NCBI GenBank assembly: GCA_018897395.1
Contig: JAHIKV010000159.1
Location: 1-22,492 of the forward strand
From: Planctomycetota bacterium
Lineage (GTDB): Bacteria > Planctomycetota > Planctomycetia > Pirellulales > Thermoguttaceae
Direction of reading: 5' to 3'
DNA: 22,492 bases
Every line of letters begins with the position of its first letter. Positions within the stretch are counted from its first letter, which is position 1. Both the position numbers and the translations under genes were made by a program. Positions 1 through 7,286 of this stretch are shown piece after piece. Below the pieces are notes generated by a model. That model did not search any database and was not told where the DNA came from. It saw only the letters and a list, made by a program, of their open reading frames with translations.

Positions 1-853
1 GTCGCAGCACAATCAGCAGAATGATGGCCAACACCACTACCGCCAACGCCAACCAGGGGTTGATGATATAAAGCAACGGGGCAACGACCGCGACGCCGAT
101 CAACAGCCACATCCAACGGAAAGTGCGCGGCTCGGATGAAACTTCGTCGGGATCGACCTTGCGTTCGACCAACATTCGTTCGACCCGCCGCAGCTTGGCC
201 TCGCGGCGCACGGCGACGACCAGTTCCTCCGCGCCGGCGTGTTCTTCCAGCAGGCCGGCCAGCGCCTCGGCCTTGACGTCCTTGTGCTGGTCTTGCAGCA
301 GAGCGACCATCGCCGACTGGGCGTAGATGTCATTCGGGTTGAGCCGGAGCGCCTGCTGGAGGCTGCTTTCGGCATCGTTGCGTCGGTGTAGGCGGAACTG
401 CGCCAGGCCCAACGCCGCCCAGGCCGTGGATGAGTCCGAGTCGGTCTCGACGGCCTCGCGGGCGGCCTGCTCACCCAATTTCGGGCCGCGCTCGGTGGCC
501 ATGAACCAGGCGTACTCGCTCAACAGCGCCGGCCGGCGGCCGGAGAGGACAATCGCCCGCTGAAATGCCTCTTGGGCCACGCGCAGCCGCCCGGTGCGCC
601 AGGCGGCCATCGCCAGCAGTTGGTGTGCATGGTGGTCGCGCGGGGCAAGTTCGACCGCCCGGCGGGCCTCGTCGAACGATTCATCCGGGGCGTCGGCCCC
701 AAGCAACGCTTGGGCGCGGATCGCGCTGACCACCGCGCGATCCGGCGCGACCGATGCGAGTTGATCGCCGATGCCCACCGCGCGGACGTAATCGCCGTCG
801 TTGAGCGCGGCAAACGCCCGGTCGATCAGATCGCGGATTTGTAGCTCGTCCAT
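1..853 (-). CDS. TPR-repeat membrane protein (3' end outside window)
   Basis: The gene reads from ATG at 853 (MDELQIRDLIDRAF) and stays open to the window edge, so its C-terminus is missing. The visible 284 residues hold helical repeats with tetratricopeptide-like spacing (for example ALLSEYAWFMATERGPKLGEQ and the following stretch ending ALGLAQFRLHRRNDAE). They are followed by a charged segment, then two hydrophobic spans near the end: WMWLLIGVAVVAPLLYII and NPWLALAVVVLAIILLIVL. TPR repeats are protein-interaction scaffolds, so a membrane-anchored scaffold with its N-terminal TPR domain in the cytoplasm is an inference. No catalytic motif is seen. It is divergent from the next gene, with a repeat-bearing gap between them. 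The exact product is unknown. Confidence 0.8.
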   Translation of the reverse strand, partial: MDELQIRDLIDRAFAALNDGDYVRAVGIGDQLASVAPDRAVVSAIRAQALLGADAPDESFDEARRAVELAPRDHHAHQLLAMAAWRTGRLRVAQEAFQRAIVLSGRRPALLSEYAWFMATERGPKLGEQAAREAVETDSDSSTAWAALGLAQFRLHRRNDAESSLQQALRLNPNDIYAQSAMVALLQDQHKDVKAEALAGLLEEHAGAEELVVAVRREAKLRRVERMLVERKVDPDEVSSEPRTFRWMWLLIGVAVVAPLLYIINPWLALAVVVLAIILLIVLR

Positions 854-1186
854 TGTTTCACGTCAGGCACGGCCGGACCTATAAGTGATATTTTATCGCG
901 GATTATGCGACGGGGAAAGAGTATTTCGTCGGACGATTTGTGACGTGCAAAATGTCGTATGGACCGTTTAGCGGGGCCGCTTGCGGCCCGTTGCCGCAAA
1001 TTGACCGACACGGAGGAACATTTAGCCCGCCGTGAATACACGGCGGGCAGCGGCGGTGGGACGCATCAGTCCGCGCCCCGGGTTGTACCGCCGTGCCCCG
1101 GGTGTATTCACCCGGGGCTAAATGGCAGTTTTTTTCGGGCCAATTTCTGGATGCCATCACATAGTATAGTTGTAAGAGGTTCCTTC
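854..1186. other. Divergent intergenic region between TPR and DUF1570 genes
   Basis: This 333-bp gap must carry the promoters of both flanking genes. Its left third is AT-rich (around 880-960) and could hold promoters, but no convincing -35/-10 pair was found. A small hairpin with 7-bp arms lies at 974-980 and 983-989. The complete two-hairpin repeat at 1019-1124 occupies most of the right half. A purine-rich stretch, taagaggt at about 1171-1179, precedes the ATG at 1187 and is the probable ribosome binding site. No gene is seen here: the reading frame that is open from 959 runs straight through the repeat. Confidence 0.5.
1019..1124. repeat. Two-hairpin palindromic element, full copy
   Basis: The element starts catttagccc and ends ggggctaaatg. 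The left half contains the stem gcccgccgtg, loop aata, stem cacggcgggc. The right half contains ccccgggtg, loop tatt, cacccgggg. Read on the opposite strand, the right half has the same plan as the left: ATTTAGCCC, a stem, an invariant GTG-AATA-CAC apex, the closing stem and GGGCA. Only the stem bases differ, in a compensated way. Further copies or halves lie at 1224-1286, 19083-19167, 21585-21615 and 21828-21912. It has no coding capacity of its own and resembles REP/MITE-type elements. Confidence 0.85.
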
Positions 1187-2422
1187 ATGTCAAATTTGAT
1201 GGAAAAGATTCGCGACTCGATCTCCCCCGGGTGTATTCACCCGGGGCTAAATGTCCCGGGGCTAAATGTCCCGTGGTTAAATGTCCTTGTGCTGGCGACC
1301 GCCGTTGTTCTCTGCGGTTGTCGGTTGCGTCTGTACGCCGGCGAAACGGCGACGGCCGAAGGGATGGTCGAAGTGACGTTGCCGGGACTGAGCGTCGAAG
1401 GAGAGCCGCTCGGTTGGAACAGCCGGGTGGTCCATTTGCTGGGCCGCGACGGACGGCTGTGGCAGTTCGACCCCGACGAAGTAATCGGTTTCAAGAAGAC
1501 GGCCTCCCGGTTCCGGGCCTATTCGCCCTCGGAGTTCCGCGCGGCGCTGCTGCGCGAGTTGGGCGACGACTACGAAGTGAGCGGTACGAGCCACTATCTG
1601 GTGGCACATCCCCGCGGCGGGCGCGACCGATGGGCCGAGCGGTTCGAGGACCTCTATCGCTCGTTCGTCCATTTTTTCTCCGTGCGCGGTTTCGATCTTC
1701 ACCGGCCGATGTTTCCGCTGGTGGGCATCGTCTGCAAGGACCGCGGCGACTTCAACCGCAGCGCGAATCGGGAAAAGGGGACAGGTCCAATTTGCCGGAA
1801 CGGCCCGAAGGGTGCTTCGCACAAATTGGACCTGTCCCCTTTTCCCGCCGGCGTCGAAGGGTACTACAACCTGAACTCGAATCGGATCACGATCTACGAC
1901 CTGGGCGGCCGGGGCGACTCGTCGGACTGGCAACGGAACGCCTCGGTGTTGATCCACGAGGCCACGCACCAGACGGCGTTCAACACGGGCGTCCACGGCC
2001 GCTACAGCCCGCCGCCGACCTGGGTGGTCGAGGGTTTGGCGATGCTCTTCGAGGCGCCCGGAGTGCATGACCCGCGCAATTGGACGCGGCCGGCCGATCG
2101 GGTGAACCGCGACCGGCTGAAAGCGTTTCGGCGGATCGTCGCCCCTCGCCACCGGCCGGAAATGCTCTCGCTGATGGTTGCGTCCGACGAGTTGTTCCGC
2201 GTCACTCCGGCGGCGGCCTACGCCGAGGCCTGGGCGATGAGTTTTTTCCTTGCCGAGACCGAACCAAGCAAGTACATGCGGTATCTGAAGCTGACCGCCT
2301 CGCGCCCGCCGTTTCAGAATTACACGGCCGCGGAGCGGACGGCCGATTTCACGTCCGTTTTCGGCGATGATTGGCGGATGCTCGAGGCCCGGTTTTTGCG
2401 GTTCATGGCGGGGGTGAAGTAG
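1187..2422 (+). CDS. DUF1570-type HExxH putative metallopeptidase lipoprotein
   Basis: The protein has 411 residues. The start at ATG 1187 (MSNLMEKIRDSI) is preferred over the upstream in-frame ATG at 959, because the latter would translate an intergenic repeat. A hydrophobic segment (VLVLATAVVLCGC) ends in a Cys at about residue 45 that fits a lipobox, suggesting an exported, lipid-anchored protein. The core LIHEATHQ puts a zinc-binding HExxH at residues 257-261, followed by WVVEGLAMLFE with the probable third ligand. This matches the DUF1570 family common in planctomycetes; peptidase activity is inferred. Two repeats lie inside the frame: residues about 14-33 derive from the two-hairpin element, and residues about 195-221 from a long palindrome. 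A short hairpin follows the stop codon by a few bases. Confidence 0.85.
   Translation: MSNLMEKIRDSISPGCIHPGLNVPGLNVPWLNVLVLATAVVLCGCRLRLYAGETATAEGMVEVTLPGLSVEGEPLGWNSRVVHLLGRDGRLWQFDPDEVIGFKKTASRFRAYSPSEFRAALLRELGDDYEVSGTSHYLVAHPRGGRDRWAERFEDLYRSFVHFFSVRGFDLHRPMFPLVGIVCKDRGDFNRSANREKGTGPICRNGPKGASHKLDLSPFPAGVEGYYNLNSNRITIYDLGGRGDSSDWQRNASVLIHEATHQTAFNTGVHGRYSPPPTWVVEGLAMLFEAPGVHDPRNWTRPADRVNRDRLKAFRRIVAPRHRPEMLSLMVASDELFRVTPAAAYAEAWAMSFFLAETEPSKYMRYLKLTASRPPFQNYTAAERTADFTSVFGDDWRMLEARFLRFMAGVK
1224..1286 (+). repeat. In-frame half-copy of two-hairpin element plus 15-bp tandem repeat
   Basis: Positions 1225-1246 are the stem-tatt-stem hairpin of the intergenic element at 1019-1124. They are followed by three tandem copies of a 15-bp unit (ctaaatgtcccgggg and variants) at 1247-1261, 1262-1276 and 1277-1286 (the last partial). 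It is translated as PGCIHPGLNVPGLNVPWLNV, just before the hydrophobic signal segment of the DUF1570 protein. Because 15 is a multiple of three, extra units would not break the frame. Confidence 0.85.
1770..1846. repeat. 77-bp palindrome with 25-bp perfect arms inside a coding sequence
   Basis: The arms at 1770-1794 and 1822-1846 are exact reverse complements over 25 bases and share the core aaaggggacaggtccaattt. The 27-base spacer contains a small cgaag/cttcg hairpin. The segment is translated in the DUF1570 gene as REKGTGPICRNGPKGASHKL and onward, a run without hydrophobic core character, placed just before the conserved-looking GYYNLNSNRITIYDL strand. It looks like a palindromic element tolerated in a surface loop. 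Confidence 0.9.
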
Positions 2423-2425
2423 TAG

Positions 2426-2453
2426 GGTGGGACAAGCGAAGCGCAGTCCCACC
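2426..2453. terminator. Hairpin after the DUF1570 gene
   Basis: The arms ggtgggac (2426-2433) and gtcccacc (2446-2453) enclose a 12-base loop and begin three bases after the TAG stop; the run caaaaaac follows. It may act as a transcription terminator, but without a T-run on this strand an intrinsic terminator is uncertain. It may equally be another repeat element. Confidence 0.4.
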
Positions 2454-2599
2454 AAAAAACTCTTTCTGCCGTTGGCCTCGGTGTGACGTATAAATGTAGT
2501 GGGGGCGTTGTCGCCTCGCCGCCTTTGGGACGAATATTCCGAATGTGCCGGGGGTATCGACGTTTTTCGCGTCGCAGTCGATTGTAAGAAACGGCGGCC

Positions 2600-3466
2600 A
2601 TGGATCCCTTGCTCCTGCCGACATCCGAACCGGAAAACCGGGTCGAACAGTTCGCCGCGTCCTTTCATGCCCAGCGCGACCGCGCGCGCGAATTTCTCGA
2701 CGCGCGCCAGGCGCGTCTAAAACGTGCCGAGGACGCGCTCGAGCGGCATCTTCAGCGGCTGGAAGAGGAGTCCGCCGCGGCGGCGGATGGGCCGGCCGAG
2801 CGCGGCGCCGGCGAAGACTACCGGCGCCGCTACGAGATGGCCCTGGACGATCTCCGCGATCTGAAGGCGAAGCACGCCGAACTTCAGCGGCAACTGGCCC
2901 AGGCCCGATCGAATACGGCAAATCGCGCCGACGGGGAACCGACGCGAAACGGAATCCTCGACTGGGAAGCGGAGAAACGCCGCATCCTAGACGCGCTGGA
3001 AACCGATTTCGACCAGAGTGATCGCCAACAGCGGGTCGAACGTCTGAAGATCGAGGACGTGCTCCAAACCACGGGAAAGGTGATTGCCGAAAAGGATCGG
3101 GAGATCGAGGAACTGCGGCGGCGGTTGGAAGAGCAAGACGGCGACGCTAAGATCGAAACCGAGCGGTCGGCCGCGATAGATCGAGTCATCGACGGCGACG
3201 CCGTGATCCGGCGGGAGCGGGAGCGGCTCGAACAATTGCAGGAGCAATGGCGGGAGAAATTGCGCCAAGCGGAAGTCGAGTTGTCGGTGGAGCGAGCGAA
3301 GCTCGCCCGCCGGCACGCCGAATTGGAAGTGCTCGCCAAAGCCGGTGCGGCGGAGACTCCCCCGGAGACTAACGCGGCCGAGAAAGTCGAGCAGTCCGCC
3401 GGTGGACGTTGGTTGGCCCGGCTGGGATTGGCCGAAGCGGATTGGACATACAGGAAGCGGCGATGA
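2600..3466 (+). CDS. Coiled-coil protein of unknown function
   Basis: The gene encodes 288 residues from ATG 2600 (MDPLLLPTSEPENRVEQF) with a weak upstream purine stretch (gtaagaaacgg). Residues about 15-130 and 150-265 are rich in Glu, Arg, Lys, Leu and Gln with heptad-like spacing (for example AEKDREIEELRRRLEEQ), consistent with two long coiled coils. They are separated by a short segment, NGILDWEAEKRRILDALETD. The C-terminus (GGRWLARLGLAEADWTYRKRR) is more compact and very basic. There is no signal peptide, membrane span or enzyme motif, so a cytoplasmic scaffold is the most that can be suggested. I do not recognise the family. It is followed by a 176-bp gap before groES. Confidence 0.8.
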   Translation: MDPLLLPTSEPENRVEQFAASFHAQRDRAREFLDARQARLKRAEDALERHLQRLEEESAAAADGPAERGAGEDYRRRYEMALDDLRDLKAKHAELQRQLAQARSNTANRADGEPTRNGILDWEAEKRRILDALETDFDQSDRQQRVERLKIEDVLQTTGKVIAEKDREIEELRRRLEEQDGDAKIETERSAAIDRVIDGDAVIRRERERLEQLQEQWREKLRQAEVELSVERAKLARRHAELEVLAKAGAAETPPETNAAEKVEQSAGGRWLARLGLAEADWTYRKRR

Positions 3467-3642
3467 CGTTTGGCGGGCCGCTATCGCGTTGCATTCATTA
3501 TAGTTGCGCGTGATTTCAAGCACAGCGGCGCGAATATCCGCGACAAACTCCCCCCCCGCGTGGTGGGCGACTTGTCTGAAAAGGCCATGCGTGCAAGAAT
3601 AAAGGCTGATATTAACGAAACATGTGGGAGGATTAAACGTTC
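3467..3642 (+). promoter_or_regulatory. Upstream region of groES, possible promoter
   Basis: No gene is seen in this 176-bp gap. A weak promoter candidate is TTGTCT (3572-3577) and AAGAAT (3595-3600) with a 17-base spacer, each matching four of six consensus positions; this level of match could be chance. A good ribosome binding site (gggagg, about 3626-3631) precedes the groES ATG. No CIRCE inverted repeat (TTAGCACTC and its complement) is visible, so HrcA control is not supported by the sequence. Confidence 0.3.
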
Positions 3643-3930
3643 ATGAAAATCGTGCCCTTGAATGCCAACGTTGTTATCAAACGTCTGCCGGCCGAAGAGA
3701 CTACCGCCGGCGGCATCGTACTGCCCGACGGCGCCAAGGAGAAACCTCGGCAAGGACGGGTGTTGTCGGTCGGCGACGGCCGGAGGTTGCCGGACGGCAC
3801 GCACGCCGAACCGCAGGTCGGCGAAGGCGACCGCATCTTGTTCGGCAGCTACGCCGGCACGGAAGTCGTGGTCAACGACGACGAATTGCTCATCATGGGC
3901 GAGGATGAGATTCTGGCCATTCTGCCTTAA
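3643..3930 (+). CDS. groES: GroES-family co-chaperonin (Cpn10)
   Basis: The 95-residue product has the usual length of the family. MKIVPLNANVVIKRLPAEE corresponds to the conserved N-terminal strand (PLxDRVxVKRxxxE). TTAGGIVLPDGAKEKPRQG is the mobile loop that contacts GroEL. The remainder (GRVLSVGDGR, then VGEGDRILFGSYAGTEV and DDELLIMGEDEILAIL) follows the family to its end. GroES caps the GroEL ring during cytoplasmic protein folding. No groEL lies downstream; instead the next gene begins 12 bases later and encodes an exported protein, so this may be an extra, separately regulated copy. The binding loop lies intact between the first two strands. Confidence 0.93.
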   Translation: MKIVPLNANVVIKRLPAEETTAGGIVLPDGAKEKPRQGRVLSVGDGRRLPDGTHAEPQVGEGDRILFGSYAGTEVVVNDDELLIMGEDEILAILP

Positions 3931-3942
3931 AGGAGGCGAGAG

Positions 3943-5073
3943 ATGAGACGCCGATTGTTCGGCTGCGCCGGAGTGCTGTTCTTGTTGTCGTTTGGGACGG
4001 TCCATGCAGCCGAGGCGCCGGCTTCGCCCGACGCCGATGCCGGCGCTTACGCCAAGGCCGTGGATCGGGCAATCGACTTTTTGCAGACCAAGGCCCAAGC
4101 GACCGACGGTTCATACGCGGCCTACGCCGGGCCGGGTGCGACGGCCGTGGTCACCGCCGCGGTGCTCCGTCACGGGCGCTCACCGCAAGACCCGCTCGTG
4201 GCCAAGGGCTTGAAGTATCTCGAAGGCTTCGTTCAGCCCGACGGAGCCATCTCCCTGAAAGCCAGCCTCTACCGCAACTACGAAACCAGCTTGGCGCTGG
4301 TCTGTTTCGCCGAGGCCAACCGTGACGGGCGGTACGAGAAGCTGATCGAAAATGCCGAGCGGTTTCTCAAGGCGGACCAGTGGACCGAGAACCAAGGCCT
4401 GGACAAGTCCAGCCCCAGCTTCGGCGGCGCCGGTTACGGAAAGCACAAGCGGCCGGACCTGTCGAATACGCAATTTCTGATCGACGCCCTCCGAGCGGCC
4501 GGCGCGGGGCCGGACGACGAGGCCATGCAGAAGGCATTGGCGTTCGTCTCCCGCTGCCAAAACCTGGAGAGCGAGCACAACACGCTCTCCTTCCCGGCGA
4601 AGAATCCGGACGGCGGTTTCTACTACACGCCCGCCGCCGGCGGCCAGAGCCAGGCCGGAGAAACCCCCAGCGGCGGATTGCGCAGCTACGGCTCGATGAC
4701 CTACGCCGGATTGAAGAGCATGATCTACGCGGGCGTCAAGTCGGACGATCCGCGGGTAAAGGCCGCCGTCAAGTGGATCGGCCGGCACTACGATCTCGCC
4801 AGCAATCCCGGCATGGGTCAGGCCGGTCTCTATTACTACTATCACACCCTGGCCAAGGCGCTCGACGCCGCCGGCATGGAACAACTCGTCGACGCCGAGG
4901 GGAATCGGCACGATTGGCGCCGGGAACTGCTCGCCGAACTGCTCAAGCGTCAGCGTCCCGACGGTTCGTGGGTGAACGAAAACGCCCGCTGGCTCGAGGG
5001 CGAGCCGAGCCTGGTCACCGGCTACGTGTTGTTGACGCTTTCCTACTGCAAACCAGCGGCGGATAAGGAATAA
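3943..5073 (+). CDS. Secreted prenyltransferase/squalene-oxidase repeat protein
   Basis: The gene encodes 376 residues with a strong ribosome binding site (aaggagg, 3930-3936) that overlaps the groES stop codon, indicating co-transcription. A typical signal peptide (MRRRLFGCAGVLFLLSFGTV, then HA) with probable cleavage after residue 22 points to export. The mature part has alpha-toroid repeats like those of terpene cyclases and prenyltransferase subunits: DGSYAAYAGPGATAVVTAAV, DGAISLKASLYRNYETSLAL, DGGFYYTP, and RPDGSWVNENARW near the C-terminus. The cyclase catalytic DxDD motif is not seen, so a binding or structural role is as likely as enzymatic activity. It ends with tandem stops TAA TGA. 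Similar repeat proteins are abundant in planctomycetes. Confidence 0.85.
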   Translation: MRRRLFGCAGVLFLLSFGTVHAAEAPASPDADAGAYAKAVDRAIDFLQTKAQATDGSYAAYAGPGATAVVTAAVLRHGRSPQDPLVAKGLKYLEGFVQPDGAISLKASLYRNYETSLALVCFAEANRDGRYEKLIENAERFLKADQWTENQGLDKSSPSFGGAGYGKHKRPDLSNTQFLIDALRAAGAGPDDEAMQKALAFVSRCQNLESEHNTLSFPAKNPDGGFYYTPAAGGQSQAGETPSGGLRSYGSMTYAGLKSMIYAGVKSDDPRVKAAVKWIGRHYDLASNPGMGQAGLYYYYHTLAKALDAAGMEQLVDAEGNRHDWRRELLAELLKRQRPDGSWVNENARWLEGEPSLVTGYVLLTLSYCKPAADKE

Positions 5074-5083
5074 TGAATTTCCT

Positions 5084-5193
5084 GGTTCCCACGCTCCGCG
5101 TGGGAACCCCCTCGTTCCGACGCTCCGCGTCGGTGGCGGAAGACAACGCAGAGCGTTGCAGGCAGTGCGTTCCCACGGAGGACCGTGGGAACG
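5084..5193. repeat. Cluster of palindromes between two plus-strand genes
   Basis: Four hairpins follow one another: 5084-5108 (ggttcccacg / cgtgggaacc), 5114-5133 (ccgacgctccgcgtcgg core), about 5144-5157 (aacgc / gcgtt) and 5168-5193 (cgttcccacgg / ccgtgggaacg). The first and last share the gttcccacg arm, and the same arm type recurs at 22401-22425 (cgttcccatg). The cluster occupies most of the gap between the prenyltransferase-repeat gene and the nitroreductase and may attenuate read-through. Confidence 0.75.
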
Positions 5194-5214
5194 AGGAGAA
5201 AGGAATAATGCGTT

Positions 5215-5736
5215 ATGGAGCTATTTGAAACCATTGCCAAACGATACAGCTATCGCGGCCGGTTCACCGACGCGCCCGTGCCGCGCGAGGACTTGGAGCG
5301 GATCGTCCAGGCCGGCATCCAGGCCCCCTCGGCGAAGAACGAGCAGGTCGTCACGTTCGTGATCGTCGACGATCCGGCGCTGCTCGGACAGATCGCCGAG
5401 ATCGTCGACAAGCCGGTCTGCCGCTCGGCCAAGGCGATAATCGCCTGCGTTGCCGATCCGCGGCCGGTCTTTTCGGGCATCTCGTTCGCCGTCGAGGACG
5501 GCGCGGCGGCGGTGGAAAACATGCTCCTGGCAATTACCGCGTTGGGCTATTCCAGCGTGTGGCTCGACGGGGCGTTGCGCAGCGAGGACCGCGCGGGCCG
5601 AATCGGCCGGCTGTTGGGCGTTCCACCGGATCGGACCGTCCGCATCTTGTTGCCCATCGGCGTTGCCGAACAGCCGGGTGTGCAGCGGGAAAAACTCCCC
5701 TTCCAGAGGCGCGCTTGGTTCAATCGCCATGAATAA
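5215..5736 (+). CDS. Nitroreductase-family FMN oxidoreductase
   Basis: The protein has 173 residues starting MELFETIAKRYSYRGRFTD, the usual N-terminus of nitroreductases (the RxSxRxF pattern that contacts the FMN phosphate). Further family features are IVQAGIQAPSAKNEQ (the APSxxNxQ FMN-binding element) and AVENMLLAITALGYSSVWLDG (the ENMLLAA.. LGLGS helix). The family reduces nitro- or other electrophilic substrates with NAD(P)H; the substrate here is unknown. The start at 5215 is chosen because an ATG seven bases earlier (5208) gives only a six-codon frame, MRYGAI, ending inside this gene. The ribosome binding site is ggagaaagga at about 5194-5203. At 173 residues it is a compact member. Confidence 0.9.
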   Translation: MELFETIAKRYSYRGRFTDAPVPREDLERIVQAGIQAPSAKNEQVVTFVIVDDPALLGQIAEIVDKPVCRSAKAIIACVADPRPVFSGISFAVEDGAAAVENMLLAITALGYSSVWLDGALRSEDRAGRIGRLLGVPPDRTVRILLPIGVAEQPGVQREKLPFQRRAWFNRHE

Positions 5737-5739
5737 ACA

Positions 5740-5829
5740 CATAAAGCCGCGACCGTTGGTCGTGCCACCCAAAACTGTCGCATGACGTGGATTTTCCAAA
5801 CGGGCGCGACCAACGGTCGCGGCTTTATG
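5740..5829. repeat. Inverted repeat with 23-bp perfect arms spanning the start codon of the next gene
   Basis: The arms at 5740-5762 (cataaagccgcgaccgttgg plus three bases) and 5807-5829 are exact reverse complements over 23 bases, with 44 bases between. The last three bases of the right arm are the ATG used by the pyrophosphorylase gene. The repeat begins four bases after the nitroreductase stop codon. A reduced relative (cataaagc c gctttatg) lies at 7238-7254 at the other end of the same gene. Confidence 0.9.
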
Positions 5830-7242
5830 GAAAGTCCGGATAATCCGATGCCGAAAGAACGACTCCACGCCGTCCTCGGCCCGCACGGCCAGGAACACCT
5901 GTTGGCCTTCTGGGACCGGCTCGACACGGAACAGCGCCGGTCGCTGGCGGAGCAGATCGACCGGATCGATTTCGAGCTGCTCCGCCGGCTCCACGCCGAC
6001 CGCGACCGGCGGAGCAACGTGCATGAGTTGATCGCGCGGGCCGAGCCGCCGCCGGCGATTCGCTTGAGCAGTGTAGCGACCGCTGAACAAAGCGATTCCC
6101 GACGGCGCGGCGCGGAGGCGATCCGCGCCGGACGGATCGGCGCAATCCTGGTGGCCGGCGGACAAGGGACGCGGCTGGGATTCGATCGGCCAAAAGGGAT
6201 GTTTCCCATCGGGCCGCTTTCGGGCAAATCGCTGTTCCAGATTCACGTCGAGAAAATCGTCGCCGCGGCCCGGCGTTACGACGCGCGGATTCCGCTCTAC
6301 CTGATGACCAGCCCCGCCACGCATCGGCAAGCGGTCGAGTTTTTCGCCGCCCACGAGCGGTTCGGGCTGCCGGCCGAAGACCTGCTGATCTTCCGCCAGG
6401 GGACCATGCCCGCGGTGGACGCCGAGACCGGCCGCGTGTTGCTGGAGGACCACGGGCGAATCGCCGCCGGCCCCGACGGACACGGCGGCATGTCGGCCGC
6501 GTTGCTCCGCGGCGGCGCGCTGGACGACATCCAGCGGCGCGGCATCCAACACCTCTTCTATTTCCAGGTGGACAATCCGCTGGTCGACATCTGCGGGCCG
6601 GAGATGATCGGCCACCACCTGCTGGCCGATTCGGAACTTACGACGCAAGTCATCGCCAAGCGGGATCCGTTGGAGCGGGTGGGGAACGTTGTGCAGGTCG
6701 ACGACCGCCTGTTTGTGATCGAATACAGCGACTTGCCCGACGAGGCGGCGAACCGGCGCAACCCGGACGGCTCGCTGACGATCTGGGCCGGCAGCATCGC
6801 CGTCCATGTAATCGCCGCCGAGCTGCTGCGGCGCTCCGCCGAGTCGGCCGACTCGCTGCCGTTTCACGTGGCGCGAAAGGCGGTTGCCCACCTCGACCAC
6901 TCCGGCCGGCGCGTCGAGCCGTCGGAGCCGAACGCGGTGAAGTTCGAGCGGTTCATCTTCGACCTGATGCCGCAGGCACGCAATGCGATTGTGGTGGAGG
7001 TCGATCGCCGTCTGGCGTTCGCTCCGCTAAAAAATGCTTCGGGCGCGGAGCAGGATACGCCGGAGATGGTCCGCGACCAGATGGCGGCGTTGCATCGCGA
7101 TTGGCTCCGCCGGGCCGGCGCGGAGGTGGACGACGAGGTAGAGGTGGAGATCAGCCCGCTCTATGCGCTAGACGCCGAGGAACTCGTGAAAAAGCTCCCG
7201 CCCGGCACGCGAGTCACGGAGCCGACGTATTTTCACCCATAA
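5827..7242 (+). CDS. UDPGP-family UDP-sugar pyrophosphorylase (UAP1-like)
   Basis: The product has 471 residues if started at 5827 (MESPDNPMPKERLHAVL); ATG 5782 lies inside the repeat spacer and ATG 5848 is a possible later start. Residues 109-124 (VAGGQGTRLGFDRPKG) are the nucleotide-binding signature of UTP-sugar-1-phosphate uridylyltransferases. PDGHGGMSAAL, FYFQVDNPLVDI and EYSDLPDE follow in the order seen in eukaryotic-type UDP-N-acetylglucosamine pyrophosphorylases. Such enzymes make UDP-GlcNAc (or UDP-Glc/GalNAc) from UTP and the sugar 1-phosphate in the cytoplasm. The sequence does not decide which sugar is used. Both start and stop codons lie within related repeat arms. The enzyme is of the eukaryote-like family, not GlmU. 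Confidence 0.9.
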   Translation: MESPDNPMPKERLHAVLGPHGQEHLLAFWDRLDTEQRRSLAEQIDRIDFELLRRLHADRDRRSNVHELIARAEPPPAIRLSSVATAEQSDSRRRGAEAIRAGRIGAILVAGGQGTRLGFDRPKGMFPIGPLSGKSLFQIHVEKIVAAARRYDARIPLYLMTSPATHRQAVEFFAAHERFGLPAEDLLIFRQGTMPAVDAETGRVLLEDHGRIAAGPDGHGGMSAALLRGGALDDIQRRGIQHLFYFQVDNPLVDICGPEMIGHHLLADSELTTQVIAKRDPLERVGNVVQVDDRLFVIEYSDLPDEAANRRNPDGSLTIWAGSIAVHVIAAELLRRSAESADSLPFHVARKAVAHLDHSGRRVEPSEPNAVKFERFIFDLMPQARNAIVVEVDRRLAFAPLKNASGAEQDTPEMVRDQMAALHRDWLRRAGAEVDDEVEVEISPLYALDAEELVKKLPPGTRVTEPTYFHP

Positions 7243-7254
7243 AGCCGCTTTATG
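7238..7254. repeat. Short palindrome containing the pyrophosphorylase stop codon
   Basis: The arms cataaagc (7238-7245) and gctttatg (7247-7254) flank a single base. The TAA stop at 7240-7242 is part of the left arm. The arm equals the outer end of the 5740-5829 repeat, so this looks like a collapsed version of that element lacking its interior. Confidence 0.7.
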
Positions 7255-7286
7255 TTAGGATCTGAGAAAAAATAATTGTCGGATTT

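Noticed and set aside
959..1186. N-terminal extension of the DUF1570 gene to ATG 959
   Set aside because: It would translate the full two-hairpin repeat and the gap; the ATG at 1187 has an upstream purine-rich site and is followed by the signal segment.
1277..2668. A 463-codon minus-strand frame opposite the DUF1570 gene
   Set aside because: Low-information Arg/Pro/His-rich translation opposite a gene with HExxH; also reads through a palindrome and an intergenic gap.
5221..6900. A 559-codon minus-strand frame opposite the nitroreductase and pyrophosphorylase genes
   Set aside because: It is the complement of two clear enzymes and of a repeat; no motif or ribosome binding site supports it.
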